NCBI GenBank assembly: GCA_029782145.1 | Contig: JAKOVH010000026.1 | Coordinates: 124,001 to 188,000, forward strand | Source: Actinomycetes bacterium | GTDB lineage: Bacteria > Actinomycetota > Acidimicrobiia > Acidimicrobiales > Acidimicrobilacustridaceae | DNA length: 64,000 nt | Reading direction: 5' to 3' | In this document: one piece after another, positions 49,807-58,477 of the stretch | Position numbering within the stretch: the stretch's first letter is position 1 | Layout of the letters: each line of letters opens with the position of its first letter | Position numbers and translations under genes: made by a program | Notes under the pieces: model-generated | Told to the model about the DNA's origin: nothing | Database searches by the model: none | Seen by the model: only the letters and a program-made list of their open reading frames with translations

Positions 49807-51204
49807 TCAGCCTGCCGTGTGGTTGGTGGCGACTCGGTCGACCAGCTTCAGGGCGGCGGCCGAGTCGATCGGGGGGTCGACCTTCACCAGCCAGGCGTCG
49901 TTGCAGGCGAACTGGCCCTCCTCGGCCGGGGCCCACTGCACGTAGGACGTCCCCGTCAGCTTCATCACCAGCGCGCAGCTGCCCGGCATGTTGGCGCCGG
50001 GGTCCTGCGCGGCCTGGAGGCCACCGGCGGTCCAGCTGTGGATGCCGTGCAGCTGGTCCATCAGGCAGCTGCGGGTCAGCTCGTTGCCGCAGGCCGCGGC
50101 AGCGGTGGCCCACAGGAGGAACGCCGAGGTGGCCTGCTGGCCGGAGTAGGAGAGGTCGCCCCCGGCCTTGGTGACCAGGTCGACGTAGGCGGCGTTGGCC
50201 GAGCCCTCGGGCGTGTGGTCGAGGGGGACCATGACGTTGCCGACGTAGAGCTGGTCGCCGTTGCCGTTCACGTTCCAGTCGGCGAACTGCTGCTCGTAGG
50301 CGGTGGTGGTGTTGGTCCAGATCGGGTGGAAGTCGATCTGCTGGGCGGCGTCGAGCATGTTCGAGAAGTTGGTGCCCACGTCCGTGGTGAACACGGCGGT
50401 GGCCCCGCACTCCTTGATCTTCTGCAGGTACGGCCGGTAGTCGGCCACGCCACCGATGGGGTACACCTGGGTGCAGTCGAGGAAGCCCCAGCCCACCGTG
50501 TCGACCGTGCCCGTGAAGCGCTGCGTGTAGTCGATCACCGCCGGGAAGTTGGGCTGCATGATGGCGGTCTTCTTGACCTGCTCGGGGAACTTCTCGGCGA
50601 TCTGGGCCCAACCGGCCACGTTGTTGTAGTCGACCGGCTGGGGGATGGGCGTGGCCATGAGCGGTGCGTTCACGACGTCGGCACCGGTGGTGATGGCGGG
50701 CACCGTCGGCAGCCCGCAGCCCTGGCGGATGGGCTCGGCGCCGGCGATCAGGGCCCAGGCCTGGCCCACCAGCGCGAAGTCCTTGGCGCAGGCCTCGGTC
50801 ATCACGTTGTTGACCTCGGTGATCTTGGCGTCGTAGTAGTCGCCCACGAGCTGGCGGCCGTTGATGCCGCCCTGCTCGTTGCACCAGCCGATCATCGCCC
50901 GCATGGCGTCCGTGGCCTCGTGGCCCCGACCCGGCGTGGCCAGGAAGCCGGCGTCGTCGCCGTAGGCGATGTTGATCATGTCGGCGGTGATGCCGAAGTC
51001 GGGTGCCCCCGTCGGGGTGCCCGGCCCGCACGGGCTCGGAAGGTCACCGAACTGCACCACCTCGCCCTTGCTTGCGCCAGTGGTGCTCGGCGTGGTCTCG
51101 CCGGTGGTCGAGCTGCGGCCGCCACCACAGGCGGCGGCCAGGAGGCCGAGGCAGGCCAGCATCGCCGCCAGAGCGGACGCGCGAGACGTACGGGTGCAGG
51201 ACAT
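49807..51204 (-). CDS. ABC-type branched-chain-amino-acid-like substrate-binding lipoprotein (orphan)
   Basis: A 465-residue exported lipoprotein. The signal peptide ends in a lipobox LLAAAC near residue 26, then a Thr/Ser-rich spacer and a Peripla_BP_6-like fold: MINIAYGDDAGF, MIGWCNEQGGINGRQL, VGQAWALIAGAEPI, ATAVFTTDVGTNFSNMLDAA. It has several extra cysteines that may form disulfides. No permease or ATPase of this class is nearby. It lies between two DUF1214 genes, which suggests uptake or sensing of the same kind of compound. Confidence 0.87.
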   Translation of the reverse strand: MSCTRTSRASALAAMLACLGLLAAACGGGRSSTTGETTPSTTGASKGEVVQFGDLPSPCGPGTPTGAPDFGITADMINIAYGDDAGFLATPGRGHEATDAMRAMIGWCNEQGGINGRQLVGDYYDAKITEVNNVMTEACAKDFALVGQAWALIAGAEPIRQGCGLPTVPAITTGADVVNAPLMATPIPQPVDYNNVAGWAQIAEKFPEQVKKTAIMQPNFPAVIDYTQRFTGTVDTVGWGFLDCTQVYPIGGVADYRPYLQKIKECGATAVFTTDVGTNFSNMLDAAQQIDFHPIWTNTTTAYEQQFADWNVNGNGDQLYVGNVMVPLDHTPEGSANAAYVDLVTKAGGDLSYSGQQATSAFLLWATAAAACGNELTRSCLMDQLHGIHSWTAGGLQAAQDPGANMPGSCALVMKLTGTSYVQWAPAEEGQFACNDAWLVKVDPPIDSAAALKLVDRVATNHTAG

Positions 51205-51335
51205 GGGGGGTCACCTCCGGGGAGGACGAAGCACCAGACGGTAGTCAAAACATCGAGAGGTTTGCCGCACAACCGTGCCGCCAGCGCGGCGACGGCCGGC
51301 CCGGAGGCCACCCCGCCACCGCACCGAGGCGACGG

Positions 51336-52451
51336 TCAGGCCTTCAGGTCGGCGAACTTCACCACCTCGGCCTTCGGGGTCTCGATGTCGCCCTCGGGCA
51401 GGAAGAAGCGCCAGAACACGGTGCCGAGCGGGCGGCCCTCGGTGTCGATCCAGTTGGGCAGGCCCGGGTCGGTGTGGGCCAGGATCATCCGGAAGCTGCC
51501 GTCGGGCTCGGGTGTGGTGTTGGCCCGGTTGCGGCTCACCTGGCGGTTCACGTAGTCGTACATCTGCGACCAGCGGTTCCAGAGGCACACGTTGGCGAAC
51601 CGGCACTCCGGCCAGCGCCCGGTGATCACCAGGGCCTCATCGGGGCCGATGAGGTACGGCGCCATGGAGTAGGCGGCGTCGAAGGCGGCGAACGCCATGT
51701 TGCCGGGGACCACGGGCTGGGGGAACTCGTTGGGTGTGATCGACACGAACGGGGCGGGTGACACCCCGGGCTGGGGCTTGGGCGCGTCGACCGTCTTCTG
51801 CTGCACGTGGTTGATGACGTGCTGGAGGCTCTCGGCCACCCGCTCGTCGTTCCAGCGCGGGGGCGCCGGCGGCGGGTCGACCACCTCGATGCTGAGCGGC
51901 ACGTGGAGCGTCTGCGACGCGGCGGCCGACCACGGGAACTCGAAGTAGTGGCGGGTGGTGATGCGGCCGCCGTCGTCGGGGATGCCGAGCCAGTTGCGCT
52001 CGGCGGGTGGGCCGCCCAGGCGGATCTCGTAGTTGCCCTCGGCGTCGACGTCGATGTCGTCGTCGCGCAGCACGCCCGACGTCTGCGTGGCGTAGGCCCC
52101 ACCCGCCGCGCCGGACTCCATGGTGAACGACGTGTACACCGCCCCGGCGAGGTTGCCCCGCACGACGTACTCACGGCCCGGTGCCACCGGCGTCTCGTAG
52201 TAGAGGGCGTCGGAGTTGTCGCCCGTGAAGCTCCGGGTCGGCGACACGATGCGGTGGAACACCGGCCGGTCGGGGTCGAACTCCTGGTGGCTGTAGAGCG
52301 CGCTCTGCAGGATGTGGGTCAGGTTGCGGAAGCCCTCGGCCACGTCGTCGTCGGACATGCCCGGGCCTGGCACCACCCACTCGTCGCCGGCGCGCTGGAG
52401 GAGCGCGACCAGCTCGGCGTACTTGGCCCGCGACAGCGGTGCGTCGGTCAT
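51336..52451 (-). CDS. DUF1214-containing protein (paralogue B)
   Basis: A 371-residue paralogue of the DUF1214 protein 3 kb away: shared blocks include REYVVRGNLAGAVYTSFTME, RITTRHYFEFPW, SITPNEFPQP and PDGSFRMILAHTDPGLPNWIDTEG. I started it at MTDAPLSRAKY; the frame is open 19 codons upstream. It lies upstream of the lipoprotein gene on the same strand and divergent from the SnoaL gene. Confidence 0.85.
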   Translation of the reverse strand: MTDAPLSRAKYAELVALLQRAGDEWVVPGPGMSDDDVAEGFRNLTHILQSALYSHQEFDPDRPVFHRIVSPTRSFTGDNSDALYYETPVAPGREYVVRGNLAGAVYTSFTMESGAAGGAYATQTSGVLRDDDIDVDAEGNYEIRLGGPPAERNWLGIPDDGGRITTRHYFEFPWSAAASQTLHVPLSIEVVDPPPAPPRWNDERVAESLQHVINHVQQKTVDAPKPQPGVSPAPFVSITPNEFPQPVVPGNMAFAAFDAAYSMAPYLIGPDEALVITGRWPECRFANVCLWNRWSQMYDYVNRQVSRNRANTTPEPDGSFRMILAHTDPGLPNWIDTEGRPLGTVFWRFFLPEGDIETPKAEVVKFADLKA

Positions 52452-52575
52452 CAGGTTCCCCCTCGAGAATGGACGCCGCATCCTCGCGGACTCGTCGGCC
52501 CGGCGCACGCGCCGCCACCTCCTGCGGCGCCGACCGCTACGGTCCGGACGCCGACGACCGGACGAGGGGGACGAG

Positions 52576-53079
52576 GTGGCGATCGACGACCGCAGGCTGG
52601 CCGAGACCGTCGAGTACGTGGCCGTGCGCCGGGTGCAGGACCGCTACGCCGACGTCGTCACCCGCCGGGCGTGGGCCGAGCTGCACGAGATCATGCAGCC
52701 GGGGTGCACGCTGTCGCTCGACCTCGGCGACCGGCAGCTGTCCTTCGACGGGCCCGGCGCCATCGGCGAGTTCATCGGCGGGCAGCTCGAGCAGTTCTCG
52801 TTCTTCGAGTTCGTGATCCTCAACACGGTGGTCGAGCTCGACCTCGATGCCGGGGTGGCCCGCTCTCGCATGTTCATGCAGGAGCTGCGCCAGAACGTGT
52901 CCGACGGCCGGCGCACCAACGCCTTCGGCGTCTACCACGACCGCTTCGAGCAGGACGCCGACGGCCGCTGGTGGTTCGCCCGTCGCCGCTACGCGTCGTT
53001 CTCCCGCACGCAGGTCCCCGGACCGGAGCACGAGCAGGTCGTCTTCGACCTGCCGCAGATCGAGCTGCGCAGCCTCTGA
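52576..53079 (+). CDS. SnoaL-like (NTF2-fold) protein
   Basis: A 167-residue protein of the NTF2/SnoaL fold: VEYVAVRRVQDRYADVVTRRAWAELHEIMQPGCTL is the helical start, FFEFVILNTVVELD and FGVYHDRFEQDADGRWWFARRRYASF are the strands. The start is a GTG after GAGGGGGACGAG. It ends four bases before the convergent carotenoid oxygenase gene. It may act on the product of one of these neighbours. Confidence 0.83.
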   Translation: MAIDDRRLAETVEYVAVRRVQDRYADVVTRRAWAELHEIMQPGCTLSLDLGDRQLSFDGPGAIGEFIGGQLEQFSFFEFVILNTVVELDLDAGVARSRMFMQELRQNVSDGRRTNAFGVYHDRFEQDADGRWWFARRRYASFSRTQVPGPEHEQVVFDLPQIELRSL

Positions 53080-53082
53080 CGC

Positions 53083-54426
53083 TCAGCCCGCCGTCGGGAT
53101 CCAGTTCCCGTGGAAGCCGAAGGGCACCCGCTGGGGCAGGTGCACCCGGGCAACCGGACCGGCGGCGAGGTCGTCGGCGGCCACCACGACCAGGTCGCTC
53201 GTGTCGCTCTCGGCCACGTAGGTGAGCCCGACGAGCCAGCCGTCGTCCTCCGCCGTCGACCCCTCCCGCGGCACGAACACGAACTCGTTGGGGCCGCACC
53301 CGACGCCGAGCTCGAGCACCTCGCTGGTGCCCCGGTCGAGGTCGTGCTTGACGATGCCACCCCGCCCGGTGCCTCGCCCGGCCAGGTCGAGTGCGCCGTA
53401 GCCGTAGCGGTGGCGACGCCCGGTGAGGCGCTCGTCGCCCCGGGGGAACTCCTCGTCGACGTCGGAGAGCTGCTCGGCCTTGCTGGTCAGCCCGACGGTG
53501 TCGACGCTCCAGCGCCACAGCGAGGGCCGACCGCTCTCGATCGGGCCGTTGTTGGGGCCGTCGAACATGCGGGGCCAGCGCACGGCGTCGACGACGAGCG
53601 TGTCGCCGTCGTCGTAGGCGTTGAGGGGGTGGAAGATGTAGCAGGGGTCGACGTCGACCCAGCGCACGGCGCCGTCGAGGTCGCGGCGGTCGACGAGCCC
53701 GAAGCGGGCGGGGTAGTCGTCCTGCCAGTAGTAGGGGAAGCGGCCGCCGGCCATGGCCGCGTCGAGATCGAAGGCGACGGGCAGGTCGAACACCACCGTC
53801 CAGCGCTGGCTGATGGCGCAGTCGTGCAGCATCGGGCTGCCGTGGGTGGCGATCATCCGGGAGTGGGTGACCTCGCCGCCCTCGCCGATCACCACGTGCT
53901 GCACCTGGTCGCCCCAGCCCCAGAAGTAGTTGACGGCGTGCCACTCCCGGGCCACGGGGTCGAAGTGCGGATGGGCGGTGAAGCCGGCGGGGAGCGTGCC
54001 GCCCATGTCGCTGGCGCCCACGGTGTCGAGCTCGGCGGTGAGCTCGTAGGGCCGCGGCCCGGACTCGACGCACGCCAGCAGCCGCTCGCCGATGCGCACG
54101 ATGTTGGTGTTCGGCGCCACGTCGCGGTCGCCGATCACGGGCCCGGGGCGGGCGGGCTCACCGAGGGCCTCGGCCACCGGGCCGGACCGCACCCACCGGT
54201 TGCGGTACCACTCGGCCTTGCCGCCGCGGAGGCGGACGCCGTGGACCATGCCGTCGCCGGTGAACCAGTGGTAGGTCGCCGGGTCGGGGGAGGTGATCGG
54301 GTTGGGGCCGTTGCGCAAGTAGCTGCCGTCGAGCTCGGCCGGGACGGTGCCGGTGACGGCCAGGTCGACCGCGGTGACCTCCTCGGCCACGGGTCCGAAG
54401 TTCCCCTCGAGGTACGGGTTCGACAT
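53083..54426 (-). CDS. Carotenoid oxygenase (RPE65/CCO family)
   Basis: A 447-residue beta-propeller enzyme. YLRNGPNPITSPDPATYHWFTGDGMVHGVRL is the family signature. Iron-binding histidines are expected in FTAHPHFDP, HDCAI-type loop (MLHDCAISQRW), FHPLNAYDDGD and the final FGFHGNWIP; all four are present. It should cleave a carotenoid, apocarotenoid or a stilbene/lignin-type double bond with oxygen. GAGGAGG precedes the ATG. It follows the 71-residue gene and is probably under control of the PadR region. Confidence 0.92.
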   Translation of the reverse strand: MSNPYLEGNFGPVAEEVTAVDLAVTGTVPAELDGSYLRNGPNPITSPDPATYHWFTGDGMVHGVRLRGGKAEWYRNRWVRSGPVAEALGEPARPGPVIGDRDVAPNTNIVRIGERLLACVESGPRPYELTAELDTVGASDMGGTLPAGFTAHPHFDPVAREWHAVNYFWGWGDQVQHVVIGEGGEVTHSRMIATHGSPMLHDCAISQRWTVVFDLPVAFDLDAAMAGGRFPYYWQDDYPARFGLVDRRDLDGAVRWVDVDPCYIFHPLNAYDDGDTLVVDAVRWPRMFDGPNNGPIESGRPSLWRWSVDTVGLTSKAEQLSDVDEEFPRGDERLTGRRHRYGYGALDLAGRGTGRGGIVKHDLDRGTSEVLELGVGCGPNEFVFVPREGSTAEDDGWLVGLTYVAESDTSDLVVVAADDLAAGPVARVHLPQRVPFGFHGNWIPTAG

Positions 54427-54476
54427 GACGCCTCCTCTCGATCGCTCGCGATGATCGCGCTGCGGGTCTCCGCCGG

Positions 54477-54692
54477 TCACCAGAAGCTGCCGGCCCAGAC
54501 CGGCGAGGTGCGCACGTCGACGCTGGGGAAGAGCTCGGTCTCCCACGGGTCGACGGCGGTGGGGCCCGAGAGCACGACCTCGTCGGGCCCTCCACCCGTT
54601 GCTCGGGCGGCCACCGCGGTGGCACCGAGGCCGGCGACCAGGGACGCGGCGGGATGGGCGATCCAGCTGGCGAAGGTGTGCAGGTGGCTCAT
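54477..54692 (-). CDS. Hypothetical protein, 71 residues
   Basis: The ATG has a GAGGGGG site eight bases upstream, and the gene is 50 bases before the carotenoid oxygenase start, first in that operon. One weak hydrophobic stretch (HPAASLVAGLGATAVAARA) and a tail rich in Trp, Thr and Pro. It is not recognised; it may be a small membrane-associated partner of the oxygenase. Confidence 0.6.
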   Translation of the reverse strand: MSHLHTFASWIAHPAASLVAGLGATAVAARATGGGPDEVVLSGPTAVDPWETELFPSVDVRTSPVWAGSFW

Positions 54693-54725
54693 CCGTGGTC
54701 CCCCCTCGACGTTGCCGACATGATG

Positions 54726-54797
54726 TTCCACAAGTGACATTCCACAAGTGACCTGTCGCACCATACGGCTCCACCGTTGACATGTCAAGGGTGGAAT
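54726..54797. promoter_or_regulatory. PadR control region with four copies of one half-site
   Basis: Four copies of the motif TTCCACNNKTGACAT (one to two mismatches): two direct repeats 14 bases apart (from 54726 and 54740), one more forward (54769-54783), and one on the minus strand (54782-54797). The last two make a 26-bp inverted repeat with one mismatched pair, centred on TTGACATGTCAA. It lies between the divergent PadR and carotenoid-oxygenase operons and probably serves both. Confidence 0.75.
54760..54788 (-). promoter_or_regulatory. Sigma-70-type promoter for the carotenoid oxygenase operon
   Basis: On the minus strand TTGACA (54788-54783) is followed after exactly 17 bases by TATGGT (54765-54760). 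Transcription would start near 54753, inside one of the half-sites, and run through the 71-residue gene and the carotenoid oxygenase. The -35 box is part of the palindrome, so bound PadR protein would block it. Confidence 0.7.
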
Positions 54798-55334
54798 ATG
54801 CTGCCGGACATGAGCCTGCGCCACGGCCTGCTCGGCCTCCTCGCCCACTTCCCGTCCAGCGGCTACGACCTCAAGCGGTGGTTCGACGGGTCGCTCGCCT
54901 TCGTGTGGCCCGCCACCCAGAGCCAGCTCTACGGCGAGCTCGGGCGGCTCGAGGACGCCGGGCTCATCGAGGTGACCGACACCGGGCCCCGCCGACGCAA
55001 GGTGTACGACATCACCGAGGACGGGCGCACCGAGCTGCGCCGCTGGCTGCTCGACGAGGAGCCCGAGCGGGTCAAGCGCAACGACTCGCTGCTGCGGGTG
55101 TTCTTCCTGGGCCTGGTGACGCCGGCCGAGGCCCGCCGGTACCTGGAGCGGGAGGCCGAGCTGTCCCGCTCGCACCACGAGCGGCTCCAGCAGGTGGCCG
55201 ACTCGACGGACTGGGACAAGAACGACTTCAACCGCTTCGCCCGCCTGGCGCTCGAGAGCGGCCTGCGCTCCACCGAGACGAACGTCGGCTGGGCCGAGTG
55301 GGCGGCCGAGCAGACCCGCTCGCGGCGCCGGTAG
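54798..55334 (+). CDS. PadR-family transcriptional regulator
   Basis: A 178-residue PadR protein with the longer C-terminal domain. MSLRHGLLGLLAHFPSSGYDLKRWFDG is the start of the winged helix, WPATQSQLYGELGRLEDAGLIEV the recognition part, then PRRRKVYDITEDGRTELRRWL. The C-terminal helices (residues about 90-178) form the dimer. Two ATGs four codons apart are possible; I took the first. It probably represses itself and the divergent carotenoid oxygenase operon; ligands of the family are often phenolic acids. Confidence 0.9.
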   Translation: MLPDMSLRHGLLGLLAHFPSSGYDLKRWFDGSLAFVWPATQSQLYGELGRLEDAGLIEVTDTGPRRRKVYDITEDGRTELRRWLLDEEPERVKRNDSLLRVFFLGLVTPAEARRYLEREAELSRSHHERLQQVADSTDWDKNDFNRFARLALESGLRSTETNVGWAEWAAEQTRSRRR

Positions 55335-55394
55335 CCGCGGCGCGGCAGGTTGCGCGGACGTCGAGGGGATGCTCCGATCGGCCATCATCGAGCG

Positions 55395-56249
55395 ATGGCC
55401 GTCGAACCGACTCCCCGACGAGCGACGGGGCGTCGCGCCGTGGGATGCATCGGGGCGCTGACGTGGGCGGCGTTGGCCGGCTGTGGGTCGGGCTCCTCCC
55501 CGGCGGCGGACGAGCCGAGCCCGCGCTACGAGATCGACACCGTGGTGCTGGACTCGGGCACCGGGCCCGAGCTGTGCGCGGGCGGGGTCGCGACCAGCAT
55601 GCCGCCGCAGTGCCACGGGCCGGCCGTGCACGGCTTCGACTGGGCCAGCGTCGACCACGACGCGGCGGGTGACGTGCGCTGGGGCACCTACCACCTGCTC
55701 GGCACGTGGGACGGCACGTCGTTCTCGCTGACCGGGCAGCCGGGGGCGCCGCGACCGGCAGAGGATCACTCACCGGTCGACTTCAGCCCACCTTGCCCGG
55801 AGCCCGAAGGTGGCTGGCCCACGGCCACGGTCACCTTCGAGCAGTGGCAGGCGTTCCGCACCGCCCTCCAGGAGCCTGCCGACTTCGCCAGCACCTGGGT
55901 CGACCAGCGAACGAACGTCGCCGACCCCGGTCGAGACGTCGTGACGGTGGCCTACACCGGTGACCCCGAGGCGCACCGGGCCGCGCTCGAGGCCATCTGG
56001 CCGGGCCCGTTGTGCGTCGTACAGGTTCCCCACACGCTCCGGGAGCTGCAGGTCATCGGGGAGGAGATGTCGAACCAGGCCACGGCGGACGAGCTGGGGG
56101 TCAGCCTGGTGTCGTCGTCGATCGACGAGGTGCACGGGGTGGTCGAGCTCCGCGTGATGGTGGCCGAGCCGGAGGTGCAGTCGCTGCTCGACGAACGCTA
56201 CGGCACCGGCGTCGTCCGTCTCGAAGGTGCGATGCGGCCGGTGGAGTGA
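55395..56249 (+). CDS. Hypothetical lipoprotein
   Basis: A 284-residue exported protein. An Arg-rich start is followed by a hydrophobic helix and a lipobox ALAGC near residue 30. The mature part is not recognised. It has six cysteines besides the lipobox, some in CAGG-, PPQC- and PPCPEP-type contexts, and short blocks YEIDTVVLDSGTGPELCAGG and GVVELRVMVAEPEVQSLLDERYG that look like a beta-rich fold with a terminal repeat-type domain. It stands alone after the PadR gene. Confidence 0.7.
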   Translation: MAVEPTPRRATGRRAVGCIGALTWAALAGCGSGSSPAADEPSPRYEIDTVVLDSGTGPELCAGGVATSMPPQCHGPAVHGFDWASVDHDAAGDVRWGTYHLLGTWDGTSFSLTGQPGAPRPAEDHSPVDFSPPCPEPEGGWPTATVTFEQWQAFRTALQEPADFASTWVDQRTNVADPGRDVVTVAYTGDPEAHRAALEAIWPGPLCVVQVPHTLRELQVIGEEMSNQATADELGVSLVSSSIDEVHGVVELRVMVAEPEVQSLLDERYGTGVVRLEGAMRPVE

Positions 56250-56545
56250 CCCAGCCGCACGCGGTTCCCGTCGAGCAGGTGCTGGCGGTCTCTGCTGTTC
56301 GCGCCCGGTTCGATCGGTGGAGGTTGGTCGTTTGATGGCGGACCGTCGTCCACCGGTCCCGGGTCCGGGTCGCCGCTTCGACGCGTACCGGTGGACAGAT
56401 GTGGCGTTCTGGCGCCCTTCCGTCCACGGGTCGGGATGTGGAACCTGGAATCTCCGGCGCGGTGGGGGTGGGTTGAGCGTTCGATGTTGTTTTCGTTGGG
56501 TTTTCGGACCGGTGGCTGTCACACCCCCTGAATAGGCTTGTTCGC
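56250..56545. other. Intergenic region before the HNH gene
   Basis: About 296 bases without a gene I can support. The right half (56470-56525) is clearly richer in T than the rest of the window and probably carries the promoter of the HNH gene. No repeat or strong hairpin was found. Confidence 0.5.
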
Positions 56546-57892
56546 ATGGATGGGGGTGTGGCCCGGCTGGGCGAGGCGATCGAGGCGCTCGACGTGCCCG
56601 TCGATCGCGACGCCATCGTGGCCGCCATCGCCCAGCGCGACCGGCTCGACGCCAAGATCACTGCGGCGGTGGCGGCCTATGACGCGGCGGAGCTGTGGGA
56701 CGCCGATGGGGCGACGTCGATGACCCGCTGGTTGGTGGCCGAGTGCCGCATGAGCGACTCGATGGCCCGCCGCCAGGTGCGGACCGCCAAGCGGCTGACG
56801 CAGTTGCCGGCGATGGCCGAGGCGTATGCCGCCGGGGCGGTGTCGGGTGGTCAGGTCGACCTGCTGGCCAAGGCGGTCAAGCCCCGCCACGTGGAGCTGT
56901 TCGCCGACATCGAGGCGGGCATGGCGCGCACGTGGCCGTGGCTCGACATCGAGGGCACCACCACGGTGCTGCGCGACTGGTTCACCAAGGCCGACGCCCT
57001 CATCGAGAACGCACCAGCCGAGGACAGCCGACGGTCGTTCGTGCACCTCGACGAGCTGCTCGACGACCGCAGCCGGGTCCGCGGCGAGCTGGTGGGCGAC
57101 GACCGGGCCATCGTCGCCGACGCGCTGCGCCTGGCCGGACGCTCAGATGACGAGCTCGACGGCCGCCGCCGCACCCGCGCCGAACGCCTCGCCGACGCCC
57201 TGGTCGAGCTGTGCGCCCGGTTCCTGCACGACCACGACACCCCCAGAGCACACCCCGGCCGGCAACGGCCCGGGGTGAACGTCGTGATCGACGCCGCCGA
57301 CCTCGCCGCCACCACACTGCGCCAACTCGGCATCACCAGCACCGACGCCCTCGACGCCTACCTCGATTCACACCCCACGACGGCAGCGGAGCGGGCCTGG
57401 TACCAGACCGGCCTCGACCGCCAACGTGAACCCGGCGGCGGCGGTGCGACCACCCTGTCAGGCCATGAGATCTCCCCGGCGTTGGCGGCCGCGTTCTGCT
57501 GCGACGCCACCATGCGCCGGGTGCTGTCGACCGGGTCGACCGTGCTCGACTACGGCCGGCCGATGGCCACCCTGCCCCGGTCGGTGCGCGACGCCGTCAT
57601 CCTCCGCGACCGGCGCTGCCGGTTCCGGGGCTGTCCGCGCACCATCGACTGGTGCGAAGTCCACCACGTGGTGCACCGCGAGCACGGCGGCCCCGACGCC
57701 GTCGACAACTGCGTCCTGCTCTGTGCGAGGCACCATCACATCGTTCACAGAGACGGCTGGGACGCCAAGCTCACCCCCGACGGCACCCTGCGCGTCACCG
57801 ACCCCGACGGGCGCACCCACACCACCCGACCACCCGGGCCCGGCAACGGGCCCCCACCCAGTCAACCCGACCTCTTCGACCAGAGCGCCTGA
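56546..57892 (+). CDS. DUF222 / HNH endonuclease (13E12 family)
   Basis: A 448-residue protein. DUF222 covers about residues 20-330 (AAELWDADGATSMTRWLVAECRMSDSMARRQVRTA and GAVSGGQVDLLAKAVKPRH). The HNH nuclease is at the end: RRCRFRGCPRTIDWCEVHHVVHREHGGPDAVDNCVLLCARHHHIVHRDGW, abridged, with cysteine pairs and the HH/N/H catalytic core. This family is multi-copy in many actinobacteria and related to the REP13E12 repeats of M. tuberculosis. Biological role unclear; mobility is possible. Confidence 0.92.
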   Translation: MDGGVARLGEAIEALDVPVDRDAIVAAIAQRDRLDAKITAAVAAYDAAELWDADGATSMTRWLVAECRMSDSMARRQVRTAKRLTQLPAMAEAYAAGAVSGGQVDLLAKAVKPRHVELFADIEAGMARTWPWLDIEGTTTVLRDWFTKADALIENAPAEDSRRSFVHLDELLDDRSRVRGELVGDDRAIVADALRLAGRSDDELDGRRRTRAERLADALVELCARFLHDHDTPRAHPGRQRPGVNVVIDAADLAATTLRQLGITSTDALDAYLDSHPTTAAERAWYQTGLDRQREPGGGGATTLSGHEISPALAAAFCCDATMRRVLSTGSTVLDYGRPMATLPRSVRDAVILRDRRCRFRGCPRTIDWCEVHHVVHREHGGPDAVDNCVLLCARHHHIVHRDGWDAKLTPDGTLRVTDPDGRTHTTRPPGPGNGPPPSQPDLFDQSA

Positions 57893-58021
57893 ACGGACCG
57901 CCGGTACAGGCGGACGCGCCCGACTGAAAGCCCGTCCCTGCGGCAGCCGTCCGCGCCCACCACGCCTGGTTTCCGCGGAGGTGCGAGGTCGCCGGCGTGG
58001 TGGGCACGGGGCGCACATCAG

Positions 58022-58120
58022 GGCGCCGAGAGTGTCGGAGCGCGGCGCGCCGTCCGCGGCGCCGAGAGTGTCGGAGCGCGGCGCGCCGTCTGCGGCGCCG
58101 AGGGTGTGGGAGCGCGGGGC
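58022..58120. repeat. Tandem 36-bp repeat, about 2.7 units
   Basis: Two nearly identical 36-bp units starting GGCGCCGAGAGTGTCGGAGC and a third, degenerate one. They fill most of the gap between the HNH gene and the next small gene. The repeats are adjacent, without spacers. No function evident. Confidence 0.8.
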
Positions 58121-58168
58121 GGAGGGGCCGGCGCGCGAGGCGGGCAGGCGACGGGGTAGGTCCTGGGC

Positions 58169-58390
58169 ATGACCGAGAACACGCCACCAACCGGCACCGA
58201 CACCGCCACGGGCACCGACCCCGACGCTCGCTACGAGCAGCCCGGCTACGAGGACAAGTCGCTGGGCCAGGCCGCCAACCAGGACCAGGAGCTGGCCGAC
58301 CGCCTCCTGGCCGAGGAGGGCGGCGACGTGCGGACCGCCGAGGAGCGCTTCGAGCGCGAGTCGCACGGCCCCGGCACCGGCGCCGACTGA
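58169..58390 (+). CDS. Hypothetical acidic protein, 73 residues
   Basis: A Thr/Asp-rich N-terminus (about 20 residues) precedes a helical part: YEQPGYEDKSLGQAANQDQELADRLLAEEGGDVRTAEERFERES. No cysteine, no hydrophobic segment. Not recognised. There is no strong ribosome site, but codon use fits a coding region and the ATG begins just after the tandem repeat. Confidence 0.55.
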   Translation: MTENTPPTGTDTATGTDPDARYEQPGYEDKSLGQAANQDQELADRLLAEEGGDVRTAEERFERESHGPGTGAD

Positions 58391-58477
58391 GCCACCGCCG
58401 GGCCCGCGCACACCCGGCGTTCCCGCCGGCCCACCGTCGCTGGCCTGGGAGGCTTGCCGGCCTGGCAGGCTCTGACC

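Noticed and set aside
56546-57892. HNH gene as an intein or group II intron protein
   Set aside because: No intein splice motifs or reverse transcriptase domain; the DUF222 domain identifies the stand-alone 13E12-type family.
58022-58120. Possible CRISPR array
   Set aside because: The units are adjacent with no spacers, only two to three copies, and no cas genes are in the window.
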